Shown: positions 9,228 through 17,491, numbered from the stretch's first letter. The stretch: 64,000 nt of DNA from Candidatus Amulumruptor caecigallinarius (GCA_023665575.1 JAMPDQ010000005.1:1-64000), one strand, 5' to 3'. Notes: generated by a model not told the origin, from the sequence alone. A program made the numbers and translations.

Positions 9228-9265
9228 CAAAGATATATAAAAATCGCGATTTTTGCGTAAATTTG
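9228..9265. promoter_or_regulatory. Divergent promoters around a perfect 16-bp palindrome
   Basis: TATCTTTG on the minus strand (9235-9228) and TAAATTTG on the plus strand (9258-9265) are both exact TAnnTTTG -7 boxes. Between them lies the perfect palindrome AAAAATCGCGATTTTT (9239-9254). Each -7 box ends within about 8 bases of the neighbouring ATG (9220 and 9270), implying leaderless or nearly leaderless transcripts. No clear -33 TTTG is seen on either side. Confidence 0.62.
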
Positions 9266-9269
9266 CAGC

Positions 9270-9968
9270 ATGATACCCGGGAAAATGATATTTGGAAAAT
9301 ATAAGGCAGCTTTGATTGATATGGATGGGGTTCTTTATGACTCAATGCCATATCACACATTGGCGTGGAAGAGAATGATGGAAGATTGCGGGCTGAAGTG
9401 TGAACGCGATGAATTTTATCTTTATGAGGGCATGACCGGTGTGGCCACAATCAATCTGCTTATGCAGCGCGAATTCGGGAAAACATTGCCGGAAAGCGAA
9501 GCCCGAGAGCTTTATGCGCGCAAGAGCTGCTATTTCAGGGAGCTTGGAGATGTGAAGCGTATGCCCAACGCCGACAGAATGCTGAATGCACTGCGTGCCG
9601 GAGGATTGAAACGAGTGCTTGTCACGGGGAGTGCGCAGTCAAGCCTGCTTGATTCGCTGCGGCGTGATTATCCCGGTGCATTTGAAGAGGGCATGCGTGT
9701 CACGGCGCTTGATGTGAAACATGGCAAACCCGACCCCGAGCCATACATTATAGGCGCAGCGAGAGCCGGAGTGTTGCCAGGCGAGGCAATCGTAGTGGAA
9801 AATGCACCGCTTGGCGTGAGAGCCGGCAAAGCCGCCGGATGTTTCACGATAGCCGTCACCACAGGCCCGGTGCCTCGCGAATATTTCGAGCGCGAGAATG
9901 CCGATATGATTTTCGGGTCCATGACTGAATTTGCCGACTTCCTTGAAAATGAATTGACTGAAAAATAG
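9270..9968 (+). CDS. HAD-family hydrolase, beta-phosphoglucomutase-like
   Basis: The 232-residue protein has HAD motif I DMDGVLYDS near residue 17, a helical cap, motif II LVTGSAQSS, and motifs III/IV HGKPDPEPY and VVENAPLGVRAGKAAGC. These fit the phosphatase/phosphoglucomutase branch; the sugar-phosphate substrate is unknown. The ATG at 9270 may be used leaderless given the -7 box at 9258-9265; Met at 9285 is the alternative. aroB follows after 14 bases. Confidence 0.9.
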   Translation: MIPGKMIFGKYKAALIDMDGVLYDSMPYHTLAWKRMMEDCGLKCERDEFYLYEGMTGVATINLLMQREFGKTLPESEARELYARKSCYFRELGDVKRMPNADRMLNALRAGGLKRVLVTGSAQSSLLDSLRRDYPGAFEEGMRVTALDVKHGKPDPEPYIIGAARAGVLPGEAIVVENAPLGVRAGKAAGCFTIAVTTGPVPREYFERENADMIFGSMTEFADFLENELTEK

Positions 9969-9982
9969 CCTGACACAGAATC

Positions 9983-11044
9983 ATGAGTCTCACTTCTCCC
10001 ATATATTTCTCGGATTCTCCATGGCAGAAGCTCGACGAGATAGTATCCGGGCTTGGTGCCGACAAGGTATTTGTTCTCACCGATAGCAACTGCTTCCGCA
10101 TGCTGCTGCCCACAGCATGGAGACGCGATCGGAAAAAATTCGCCGGGATAATGGATGTTGCGCCCGGTGAGGGAAGCAAGACAGTGGAAACAGCACTGCG
10201 ACTTTGGGAATGTTTGTCGGATGCCGGTGCCACCCGCAATTCATTGCTTGTGAACATCGGAGGCGGCTTGATAACAGATTTGGGGGGATTTGTTGCCTCC
10301 ACATTCAAGCGGGGAATTCGCTTTGTAAATGTGCCCACCACACTTCTCGCCGCTGCTGACGCGGCCATCGGCGGAAAAACGGGGGTAAATCTGAAGATGT
10401 TGAAAAATGAAATAGGAGTGTTCAGCCCTGCATCTGCCGTGTTGATTTCATCCGTATTTTTCAACACACTGCCCAATGTTGAGAAAATCTCCGGATTCGC
10501 CGAGATAGTTAAAACGGCAATGATTACGGATGAAAAAATATATAGAGGGTTGCTCGCGGATGGATCTCCGTTTGACGACATGTTGATGGCTCGTGCGGCA
10601 CATTTCAGTGCCACTGCCAAGATGGAGATTGTAGCTGCCGACCCAAGGGAGAGCGGCCTGCGGAAGATATTGAATTTTGGCCACACTGCGGGGCATGCGT
10701 ATGAAACATTGTCGCATATGCGTGGCATTGGCATGCCGCACGGAATGGCTGTGGCTCATGGAATTTTTGCGGAATTGAAAATAAGTATTGAAGAGTGTGG
10801 TCTGGCTGAAAGTATTTGTAATGAATATGAGAATAAAATATTAAGGAAATATTATAGACCGCTTCCATTCAGTCGGCAAGATGCCGAACAGCTTCTCAAT
10901 CTTATGAGCCATGATAAGAAAAACGTGTCTTCCACTTACATAAATTTCACACTCTTGAAATCCATAGGCAACCCTGAGCTTGGTGTCAACCTGGAAAAAT
11001 CAAAAGTCTTGGAATATTTTGCCGAAGGCGTATTGCGGCAATAA
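9983..11044 (+). CDS. aroB: 3-dehydroquinate synthase
   Basis: The 353-residue protein shows the NAD-binding GGGLITDLGGFVASTFKRG and the following VPTTLLAAADAAIGGKTGVN, the defining AroB block, plus the metal-binding region ILNFGHTAGHAYE. It converts DAHP to 3-dehydroquinate in the shikimate pathway. aroK, another step of the pathway, is separately encoded at 23.6-24.2 kb on the other strand. Confidence 0.95.
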   Translation: MSLTSPIYFSDSPWQKLDEIVSGLGADKVFVLTDSNCFRMLLPTAWRRDRKKFAGIMDVAPGEGSKTVETALRLWECLSDAGATRNSLLVNIGGGLITDLGGFVASTFKRGIRFVNVPTTLLAAADAAIGGKTGVNLKMLKNEIGVFSPASAVLISSVFFNTLPNVEKISGFAEIVKTAMITDEKIYRGLLADGSPFDDMLMARAAHFSATAKMEIVAADPRESGLRKILNFGHTAGHAYETLSHMRGIGMPHGMAVAHGIFAELKISIEECGLAESICNEYENKILRKYYRPLPFSRQDAEQLLNLMSHDKKNVSSTYINFTLLKSIGNPELGVNLEKSKVLEYFAEGVLRQ

Positions 11045-11074
11045 ACCGATAAAAGAGCGGATCGGAGATGCGGC

Positions 11075-11125
11075 TGTAATTTTGTGACACTTAATCACAA
11101 TTCCGTGGTTAATCATAAAATTACA
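11075..11125 (+). promoter_or_regulatory. Promoter with embedded inverted repeats before the phage-like island
   Basis: TAATTTTG at 11077-11084 is a perfect -7 box 50 bases before the first island gene. It sits in one arm of a perfect 9-bp inverted repeat, TGTAATTTT (11075-11083) and AAAATTACA (11117-11125), with a smaller TGTGA/TCACA repeat nested inside. A repressor bound here would cover the promoter. No -33 TTTG is obvious. Confidence 0.5.
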
Positions 11126-11133
11126 GTTTTTTT

Positions 11134-11649
11134 ATGTTTGGACGAAAAAGAAACAATGAAGATGATGTCGCGAAATCATTGTCTGCGGATGTTCCCGATG
11201 TATTGCCTCAAGAGGAGAATTCACCACCCGGCGACGAGAATAGCTTAGCTGTGGAGGGGGACGAGGCGGCCCAGCCAACTGATGCGGCTTCGGATGTGAA
11301 AGAAGACAAAAAACTGTCAGAAAGCTTTCGCCAATGGCTTGAGGAGCAGGGATATTCTGAAGATAGATGCGGCCTTATAAATAACAGGTATGCAGAGTTG
11401 CTTGAGAAATTCCGGAATGGGGATTTTAAGGGGGAATTGTTTCCGATGCTTGTAAGAGATTTCGATTTTGAGGATGCCCTTAAGGAAGCAGAAATGCGCG
11501 GTGAGCTGAAAGGACGCAACAGCGCAATTGAAGAGCTCACGCAAATATATTCCGGCTCTGACGGTATCCCTCACCCCGGTGCTTCCGCGGGCATTACTTC
11601 AAGCCGATATGCACCGAGCATCTTTGACCTTGCCCGTGATGCCATGTAG
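11134..11649 (+). CDS. Acidic scaffold-like protein of the phage-derived island
   Basis: The 171-residue protein is not one I recognise. Residues 10-60 are acidic, disordered-looking and rich in Glu, Asp, Pro and Ala; residues 60-140 are charged and helical; the C-terminus is Gly/Ser/Pro-rich and ends in a short helix. An acidic helical protein placed immediately before a capsid gene fits a scaffolding or capsid-assembly factor. This assignment rests on position and composition alone. Confidence 0.5.
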   Translation: MFGRKRNNEDDVAKSLSADVPDVLPQEENSPPGDENSLAVEGDEAAQPTDAASDVKEDKKLSESFRQWLEEQGYSEDRCGLINNRYAELLEKFRNGDFKGELFPMLVRDFDFEDALKEAEMRGELKGRNSAIEELTQIYSGSDGIPHPGASAGITSSRYAPSIFDLARDAM

Positions 11650-11704
11650 GCGCAGGCCATCTATCATCAACCATTAATCATCAACCATTATTATTGTCAT
11701 TGAT

Positions 11705-13243
11705 ATGGAAAAAGAAGTTTTGAGAAATCTTGCCAAAGGAACATCTATGGAGTTCACTCAGGCGCCGGGACAGCCGGCAACCGTTTCGGCAACGGCCGAA
11801 CTCACCGAAGGGATATCTTCCGCCAACCTGATTCAGCCTGACATTGATGAGGAATTATTCAGGTTCAATTCTGATGATACGCCGCTGATGAATCTCATGC
11901 TCAAGGCAAAGCGTGTGAAAGTGAGCAGCCCCGAGGTGGAACATTTTATGATCGACGAGGCGCGCAGCATCGTGACACTGGCCAGCGACAGCCCCGAGTG
12001 CAGGAACATGCAGACAGTGCTCCCTTTGCGTGCCGGCGACCAGACTATCCCGCGTCCATACACCACATTGCTCGTGAAGGGTGTCGACGGCTACGATGAA
12101 ACCGGCAAAACATCCACCCCCGGACAGAACCTGATGCTCTTTGTAACCGGTTTCGACCCCACTTCCAACAACCCGGTGGTAAGGGCTGTGAACGGTCCGC
12201 GCCAGAATGCCTCCGATGAGTTTTGTGCTATTCCTGCCATTCCATCGGGCACACAGTGTGTTGTTCTTGCAAATTCTCTTTATGAAACGCAGAAGGAGGT
12301 GGATCCGGATTTGATTATTCCCCGGCCCGCTAAGGTGTATCTTCAAAAGCGCGGCATGAATCAGGTGGTGTCTGATTATTTTGAGAGTCAGCGCAAGCGA
12401 ATACCTTTCAGCAAGGCAATTATTGCAGAGCAGGCTATCGCCAATTTCAAAGTGCGCGGCAACCGCACGCTGTGGGCCGGACGTGCCGGTAAATTCAAGG
12501 TGAATGTGCCGAAAATGGGGCTGCAATATGTATATTGCACCGAAGGCCTGCGCTGGCAGTTCAAACGCGAATTGCAGCATAGCGGCGCATGGACAGTGGA
12601 GCATATCATCGCGCTTGCCAAAATGTTTTTCACAGGTGAGGATGTGCCGAAAACAGCGCTCCTTCTTGCCGGAAAAAATCTCCTGGAGCAAATTCAATGC
12701 GTGGATTTCAGCAAGCATCCCGAAATACAAATCACCACAAAGCAGAATATGCTTGGCTGGACTGTGACAAATTTTCACACTGTGTTCGGAGATATTGAGA
12801 TAAAACGTGAGCCCACGCTCGACCGCCTCGGCTGGAGCAACAGCGGCGCCCTGATTGGAGAAAACCGCCTTGTACATTATGTGTATAGTGCCGAGCACAG
12901 TTTCAGCGACCGGGTAGAAGGCGAGGAGGCCACGCGCAATGGAATCCTTATATGGGATGCACTCGCCCTGAAGGGGGGATGTCATATCTGGATTGACGGT
13001 GAAGGAAGGGGGAGAGCCGGAAGCGCGCTCTCAATCAAGATGTGGAGCTCCGACAAGGCGCCGGAAAATCCCATCGGTGATGTGTATTATCTTACGCAGG
13101 ATTGCCCCGGAATCTCGCCATTCGCAAAATGCGGCCAGATGTGGATTGCAGCCACGTCAGTCGGCTCGGATCTCGCCCCGATAGTTGCGTGGAAGGAGTT
13201 TAACGGTGAACTCTCAGGCGATGAAGAGGGTTCTGAAGAGTAA
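11705..13243 (+). CDS. HK97-fold major capsid-like protein (SU10/DUF5309-like)
   Basis: The 512-residue protein resembles the SU10-type major capsid family. An early DDTPLMNLMLKAKRVKV (residues 57-73) matches the 'TP-ll-k' start of the capsid core. A late segment around residues 355-385 (TNFHTVFGDIEIKREPTL, then GALIGENRL) matches the 'Y-t-fG-v-iv' end of that family. It has no signal peptide or membrane segment. The C-terminus carries an extra roughly 100-residue part ending in acidic residues. The family call is from remembered motifs, not a search. It lies 55 bases after the acidic gene, past a 14-bp tandem repeat (ATCATCAACCATTA twice). Confidence 0.65.
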   Translation: MEKEVLRNLAKGTSMEFTQAPGQPATVSATAELTEGISSANLIQPDIDEELFRFNSDDTPLMNLMLKAKRVKVSSPEVEHFMIDEARSIVTLASDSPECRNMQTVLPLRAGDQTIPRPYTTLLVKGVDGYDETGKTSTPGQNLMLFVTGFDPTSNNPVVRAVNGPRQNASDEFCAIPAIPSGTQCVVLANSLYETQKEVDPDLIIPRPAKVYLQKRGMNQVVSDYFESQRKRIPFSKAIIAEQAIANFKVRGNRTLWAGRAGKFKVNVPKMGLQYVYCTEGLRWQFKRELQHSGAWTVEHIIALAKMFFTGEDVPKTALLLAGKNLLEQIQCVDFSKHPEIQITTKQNMLGWTVTNFHTVFGDIEIKREPTLDRLGWSNSGALIGENRLVHYVYSAEHSFSDRVEGEEATRNGILIWDALALKGGCHIWIDGEGRGRAGSALSIKMWSSDKAPENPIGDVYYLTQDCPGISPFAKCGQMWIAATSVGSDLAPIVAWKEFNGELSGDEEGSEE

Positions 13244-13267
13244 TCAGTAAATTCAAATCATTTTATT

Positions 13268-13534
13268 ATGGTGAAAGAAAGAAATGACAAGCCGGGGTCT
13301 AAAACATTGTTCGGGCAGAAGGAGACTCTTTCGGTATATGCCGTTTTCGGACTTACTGAATGGCAGGCCTTAATCCGTGCCGGCAAAGCATTGGTAAGGA
13401 TTCCTTTTACCGGGGGGACTGTGAGCGGTTTCGGAGAGGTGCCGGCCACCTATAAGACAACCAGCCGCGCAATCAAAACATTGATTGAAAGCAGTAATTA
13501 TTTCAGAACCGGAAAAATCAGGAGACTGCAATGA
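13268..13534 (+). CDS. Small phage-head-type protein, 88 residues
   Basis: A basic N-terminus is followed by VRIPFTGGTVSGFGEVPATY, KTTSRAIKTLIESSNYF and RTGKIRRL. The 'f-GG ... PATY-T ... IE-S-yF--GkI' pattern recalls small proteins found next to capsid genes in Bacteroides phages. It overlaps the next gene by ATGA, so the two are translationally coupled. Function unknown. Confidence 0.5.
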   Translation: MVKERNDKPGSKTLFGQKETLSVYAVFGLTEWQALIRAGKALVRIPFTGGTVSGFGEVPATYKTTSRAIKTLIESSNYFRTGKIRRLQ

Positions 13535-14106
13535 AATTCCGCATTTCCGACCTTGAGAGTGTGGTGTTGCAAATGCTTGATGAAAACGGTGAAATTCTCG
13601 ATGAACGAGTAGAATTCGGCGACCCTGCCACATCGGTGAAATCGCTGATTCGCACATTCCTTCCTGTGGCCGCGCTCAAAGTGGTCAAAAATTTTCCCGG
13701 AGCGTGTCTCGCTGATTGCGAGACTCTCCTTCCGGGAGTATTGAAGCGTTCCGGCGCCGGAATCGCCACACTGGCTTTGCCCGGGAATTTCCTGCGCCTC
13801 GTGTATCTGCGGATGAAATCGTGGAATTCCGGAGTTTGCAACACTCTTGACAGCACTTCTGATGCATACCGGCTCCGAGTGTCGCGCATGGGAGCAAGAT
13901 ATAAGTCGCCGGCAGTTTCCATAACACTTCATAAAGGCGTGCTGTCGCTTGAGATTTTCGGTGTGGCAGATGACGATGAAATCGAGGCCTGCGCATATTT
14001 GAGCGTCCCCACAGTCGATGGTTATTATATCAATATCCCCGAAGAGTGCGAATATGAGGTGTGTGAGGAAGTGGCTGATATGATTTCACGAATTAATGGA
14101 AAATAA
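13531..14106 (+). CDS. Head-completion/adaptor-like protein
   Basis: The 191-residue protein has an N-terminal helical part with a repeated leucine pattern (LIRTFLPVAALKVV), then LPGNFLRLVYLRMKSW around residue 90 and a KSPAVSI... LEIFGVADDDEIE stretch. Comparable 'LP-dFlRl--l---sW' followed by 'kP--------le-y' arrangements occur in phage head-tail adaptor-like proteins. I offer that as a tentative match supported by its place after the capsid gene. It overlaps the next gene by 11 bases. Confidence 0.45.
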   Translation: MKFRISDLESVVLQMLDENGEILDERVEFGDPATSVKSLIRTFLPVAALKVVKNFPGACLADCETLLPGVLKRSGAGIATLALPGNFLRLVYLRMKSWNSGVCNTLDSTSDAYRLRVSRMGARYKSPAVSITLHKGVLSLEIFGVADDDEIEACAYLSVPTVDGYYINIPEECEYEVCEEVADMISRINGK

Positions 14107-14287
14107 GAAAAAAAGCAAAATTCCCCTTATTATCGGTATAGCTGTGCTTGTATTGGGAGCCGCAGTGCTGATTATCGGATTGCTCATGCCCCCACCAGGT
14201 GAGATTCATAATTCTGTGGTGATGGCATTTGGCGAGGCTCTTACGTTTTCCGGGGCTGTGCTGGGTATCCGGGAAGGGGGGGCTTGA
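14096..14287 (+). CDS. Holin-like two-helix membrane protein
   Basis: Sixty-three residues with a basic start (MENKKKSK), a strong membrane helix at about 9-31, a short PPPGEIHNSV turn, and a second hydrophobic stretch at about 41-59. Size, topology and the GEIH-S turn match small holins from Bacteroides phages. It sits directly before the endolysin, the standard lysis-cassette order. A holin would form the inner-membrane lesion that lets the amidase reach peptidoglycan. Confidence 0.68.
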   Translation: MENKKKSKIPLIIGIAVLVLGAAVLIIGLLMPPPGEIHNSVVMAFGEALTFSGAVLGIREGGA

Positions 14288-14306
14288 AAATTTTATAACA
14301 TTAAAA

Positions 14307-14705
14307 ATGAGAAAGATAGATAAAATCATATTGCATTGCGCGGCTACCCCGGAAGGCAGGGACGTGTCGGCAGCGGAAATCCGCAGGTGGCATTTGGCCA
14401 GAGGATTCCGAACAATCGGTTATCATTATGTTGTCCGCATTGACGGAACTGTAGAGCGAGGAAGGCCTGAAGAGGAAATAGGCGCACATTGCACCGGAAA
14501 AAATGCCCGCTCCATCGGCGTTTGCTATGTGGGTGGCCTTGATGCCGCCACTCTTAAGCCTAAGGATACGCGCACTCCGGCCCAACGCGTGTCTTTGCGT
14601 ATGCTTGTAGCCGATTTGCTCCGAAGGTTTCCCGAGGCAACAGTGCACGGCCATCGCGAATTTGCCGCAAAAGCCTGCCCTTGTTTCGATGTCAGAGACC
14701 TGTAA
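14307..14705 (+). CDS. N-acetylmuramoyl-L-alanine amidase (T7 lysozyme-type endolysin)
   Basis: From ATG 14307 the protein is 132 residues, the size of T7-type amidases. Zinc ligands are visible as H10 (ILHCAATP), H116 (HGHREF) and C124, with K122 two residues before that Cys as in T7 lysozyme; IGYHYVVRIDG supplies the conserved Tyr. The usual CPG-F is CPCF here. It lacks a signal peptide, so release would need the neighbouring holin. An in-frame extension to 14229 overlaps the holin gene and lacks family similarity. Confidence 0.9.
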   Translation: MRKIDKIILHCAATPEGRDVSAAEIRRWHLARGFRTIGYHYVVRIDGTVERGRPEEEIGAHCTGKNARSIGVCYVGGLDAATLKPKDTRTPAQRVSLRMLVADLLRRFPEATVHGHREFAAKACPCFDVRDL

Positions 14706-14726
14706 AATTCACATTATTTCTGTTCG

Positions 14727-14783
14727 TTTTCCCCGCATCCCGACATGTTTCGTTGGAATGTGGGGAAAATTCATTGTTTTTTA
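14727..14783 (+). terminator. Likely terminator closing the phage-like island
   Basis: TTTTCCCCGCAT (14727-14738) and ATGTGGGGAAAA (14758-14769) form a 12-bp stem (one G-U) with a 19-base loop, followed by a T run at 14776-14782. The tip of the dispersed repeat (TTTTTTATGAAACTGG) overlaps the T run. Confidence 0.55.
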
Positions 14784-14811
14784 TGAAACTGGATTTTAGA
14801 AAAAAACGTTG

Positions 14812-14858
14812 TTTTGGCCAAATTTTGGCCAAACGTGCGCTTTTTTAGTTTTGGCAAA
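14812..14858 (+). promoter_or_regulatory. Three TTTTGGC(C)AAA repeats upstream of the efflux operon
   Basis: TTTTGGCCAAA occurs twice in direct tandem (14812-14822, 14823-14833) and once as TTTTGGCAAA (14849-14858). Each full unit contains the palindrome TTGGCCAA. Placed 85-130 bases before the tolC-type gene, they look like binding sites for a regulator. No regulator gene is adjacent. Confidence 0.45.
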
Positions 14859-14943
14859 CATTTTTTGCAGTTTTTTGTAGTTAATGTAAAAGAGGTGTGG
14901 CGGCACACCCGGCGATTCCACTTATATAATTTATTAATTCCAC

Positions 14944-16395
14944 ATGAATGCTATAATACATATTGTTGCCGCAGGATTGCTTCTTCTGACCTTTTCTCCT
15001 GCTGCAGCCGAAGCGCAGGTCAGTCTTGACTCATGTAGGAGAATGGCTTTGGCCAATAATAAATCACTGCAGGTTTCTGACGAAGCGGTAAAAGGCGCCG
15101 GCTATGCACGCAAAGCCGCAAAAGCCGCTTATTTGCCGGCAATCGACGCCGGCGCAACTTATCTTTATAATCAGCATAAGATGTCTATCCTTTCGGAGGA
15201 TGCAAAGTTGCCCACGATGTCGTTCAACCCGGCCACCGGAAGTTATGACCTCAATATTCTCAAGGGAGCAGATGGCGCCCCAGTGATAAGCCCGGAAGGG
15301 AGTGTGATTCCTACGGAAGTGGCAGTAATCCCAAAGGATGCACTCACGTTTGACACACGCTCCGTATTTGCCGGTGCAATAACCCTCACCCAACCAATAT
15401 TCATGGGAGGCGAAATAAAAGCTCTCAATGAAATTGCCAAGTATTCGGAATATGCTCTTCGCGCCGGACGCAATAATGCCGTGCAGCAGCTGATTTATGA
15501 TGTTGATGAGGCTTACTGGACAGTCGTGTCTCTGAGAGCTAAGAAAAAGCTGGCTGAAAGTTATCTCCAACTCGTTGACACCCTGCATTACAACGTGAAT
15601 GCCATGCTCGATGAGGGAGTGGCTACAAGAAGCGACCTCTTGAATGTGAATGTCAGTCTGAACGAGGCGAAAATGATGTTGACAAAGGTAGACAATGGTC
15701 TCGCGCTTGCCCGCATGGCGCTTGCCCAGATTTGCGGCCTTCCCGTTGATTCGCAACTTGTTCTTGAAGATGAAGAGAAAACGGATGTTTTGAAAGAAAT
15801 GCCCGATTATGCTTTCAATATGAGTGATGTATATGCCAAACGCCAGGATCTGGAGACATTGAGGCAGGGAATAAATGTTTTGAAGGGCACTGAGCGGCTC
15901 GCCCTCGGAGCCATGCTGCCGAAGGTGGCGATTGTGGGCGCGTATACATTCTCCACACCCAACTTCATCGATGGCTTCAGCCGGCATCTGCGAGGCGGCT
16001 TTTCCATAGGTGCGGGAATTACAATTCCGATATGGCACTGGGGCGGAAATTACAACAAATACCGAGCCGCCAAATCGGCCACCAATGCCCAGCGCCTCAT
16101 GCTGGAGGATATGGAGGAGAAGGTGAATCTGCAAGTGAATCAGGCAAAATTCAAATTTCAAGAGGCTTTCAAAACCTATAATCTTGCTGAAAGCAATATG
16201 AAAAGCGCGGAAGAAAATCTGCGAAGCGCAAGACTTGCATATACCGAAGGCCTGCTGACTACCAACGATGTGATAATGGCACAAACAGGATGGCTGCAGG
16301 CAAACTCAGAAAAAATAGATGCAGAAATCGGAATACATTTGTGCGAGGTGTATCTGTCGAAAGTGCTCGGTACGCTTCCATATAATATAAAGTAA
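14944..16395 (+). CDS. TolC-family outer-membrane efflux channel
   Basis: The 483-residue protein has a signal peptide cleaved near AEAQ (residue 25) and two long helical repeats typical of OEP/TolC channels (SLDSCRRMALANNKSLQ at the start; NLAESNMKSAEENLRSARLAYTEGLLTTNDVI near the end). It forms the trimeric outer-membrane duct for the adaptor and permeases encoded next (11-base gap to the HlyD gene). Confidence 0.92.
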   Translation: MNAIIHIVAAGLLLLTFSPAAAEAQVSLDSCRRMALANNKSLQVSDEAVKGAGYARKAAKAAYLPAIDAGATYLYNQHKMSILSEDAKLPTMSFNPATGSYDLNILKGADGAPVISPEGSVIPTEVAVIPKDALTFDTRSVFAGAITLTQPIFMGGEIKALNEIAKYSEYALRAGRNNAVQQLIYDVDEAYWTVVSLRAKKKLAESYLQLVDTLHYNVNAMLDEGVATRSDLLNVNVSLNEAKMMLTKVDNGLALARMALAQICGLPVDSQLVLEDEEKTDVLKEMPDYAFNMSDVYAKRQDLETLRQGINVLKGTERLALGAMLPKVAIVGAYTFSTPNFIDGFSRHLRGGFSIGAGITIPIWHWGGNYNKYRAAKSATNAQRLMLEDMEEKVNLQVNQAKFKFQEAFKTYNLAESNMKSAEENLRSARLAYTEGLLTTNDVIMAQTGWLQANSEKIDAEIGIHLCEVYLSKVLGTLPYNIK

Positions 16396-16406
16396 CTTAT
16401 TCGGCT

Positions 16407-17456
16407 ATGGAAAATAAAGATATTCAGGAGCGCGATATGCAATTGGCTGCCGCAGATGACTCTTATGAAGTGTCTAAGCGGGAGAAATCTCTGATTCTGG
16501 CAGTAGTGCTTGTGCTGGTGGTGCTGATTGCACTCGCAATAGTAGGTTTTCTCTGCATTAAGCAGGGACCCTATACTGTGCAAGGGCAGGGTGAAGCCAC
16601 GGAAATTAGAATTTCCGGCAAATTGCCCGGACGTGTGGAGCAAATATTTGTGGAGGAGGGGCAGCGAGTGCACGCCGGTGATACTCTTGTGCACATCATA
16701 TCGAATCTGGCCGATGCACAATATGACCAGGCTCTGGCCATGGAGGAAGTGGCAAGAGCAGCCGACCGCAAAGTTGATGCCGGAACTCGCCCCCAGCTTG
16801 TAGGTGCAGCCGAGAGTGTGTGGCAACAGGCTCAGGCCGCTACAGGAATAGCAAAAAAAACTTATGACCGCATGGAGGCTCTTTTCCGTAAGGGAGTAGT
16901 GAGTGCGCAGAAACGCGATGAAGCAAAAGCAGCTTACGAAGTCGCGAGATCGGGAGAGGCTGCCGCAAAAAACAATTACGAACTCGCACGCTCCGGCGCC
17001 CAGCGTGAAGACAAACAGGCTGCCGCCGCAATGGTGTCGGCTGCCAAATCAGGCGTGAAAAAGGTGAATGCATTGCTCGAAGACCAGTATCTTCTGGCGC
17101 CTTGCGATGGCGAGATTGTTGTGGTGTATCCGAATGCAAGCGAGCTTGTCGCAACCGGTGCTCCCATAATGACATTGCAGAAAGACGACAATTGGGCTGT
17201 GTTTGATGTGAGAGAAACATATCTGAAGGATATCAAACTCGGTAAAAAAATCAGAGTGAAAATTCCGGCACTCGACAAAGATACTGTCATGAAGGTGTTT
17301 TATATCAAAGATCTTGGCACTTATGCCAACTGGCAGGCTACAAAGGCAACCGGTGATTATGATGCGCGCACCTTTCAGATCAAGGCCCGCCCCGAAAAGC
17401 CGATTGCCGGTTTCCGCCCGGGCATGTCGGTGATATATGAGGGTGTGGAGAATTAG
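16407..17456 (+). CDS. HlyD-family periplasmic adaptor (membrane fusion protein)
   Basis: The 349-residue protein has an inner-membrane anchor at about residues 28-50, a biotinyl-lipoyl-like half-motif (GKLPGRVEQIFVEEGQRVHAGDTL), an Ala-rich coiled-coil hairpin (residues 115-215), and the second lipoyl half (LLAPCDGEIVVVYPNASELVATGAPIMTL). It bridges inner-membrane transporters and TolC. Confidence 0.92.
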   Translation: MENKDIQERDMQLAAADDSYEVSKREKSLILAVVLVLVVLIALAIVGFLCIKQGPYTVQGQGEATEIRISGKLPGRVEQIFVEEGQRVHAGDTLVHIISNLADAQYDQALAMEEVARAADRKVDAGTRPQLVGAAESVWQQAQAATGIAKKTYDRMEALFRKGVVSAQKRDEAKAAYEVARSGEAAAKNNYELARSGAQREDKQAAAAMVSAAKSGVKKVNALLEDQYLLAPCDGEIVVVYPNASELVATGAPIMTLQKDDNWAVFDVRETYLKDIKLGKKIRVKIPALDKDTVMKVFYIKDLGTYANWQATKATGDYDARTFQIKARPEKPIAGFRPGMSVIYEGVEN

Positions 17457-17491
17457 GGTCTGTCTCATAATTATTGATGTCGCAATAAGGT

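Noticed and set aside
11855..12985. A 376-codon minus-strand frame antisense to the capsid-like gene
   Set aside because: Composition is Cys/His-rich and domain-free, typical of a shadow frame; the plus strand fits the island's operon.
11134..14705. Complete integrated prophage
   Set aside because: No integrase, terminase, portal, protease, tail genes or flanking attachment repeats could be found; the set is too small for an autonomous phage.
15064..16284. A 406-codon minus-strand frame antisense to the TolC gene
   Set aside because: No domain, no upstream signals; TolC repeats on the plus strand explain the sequence.
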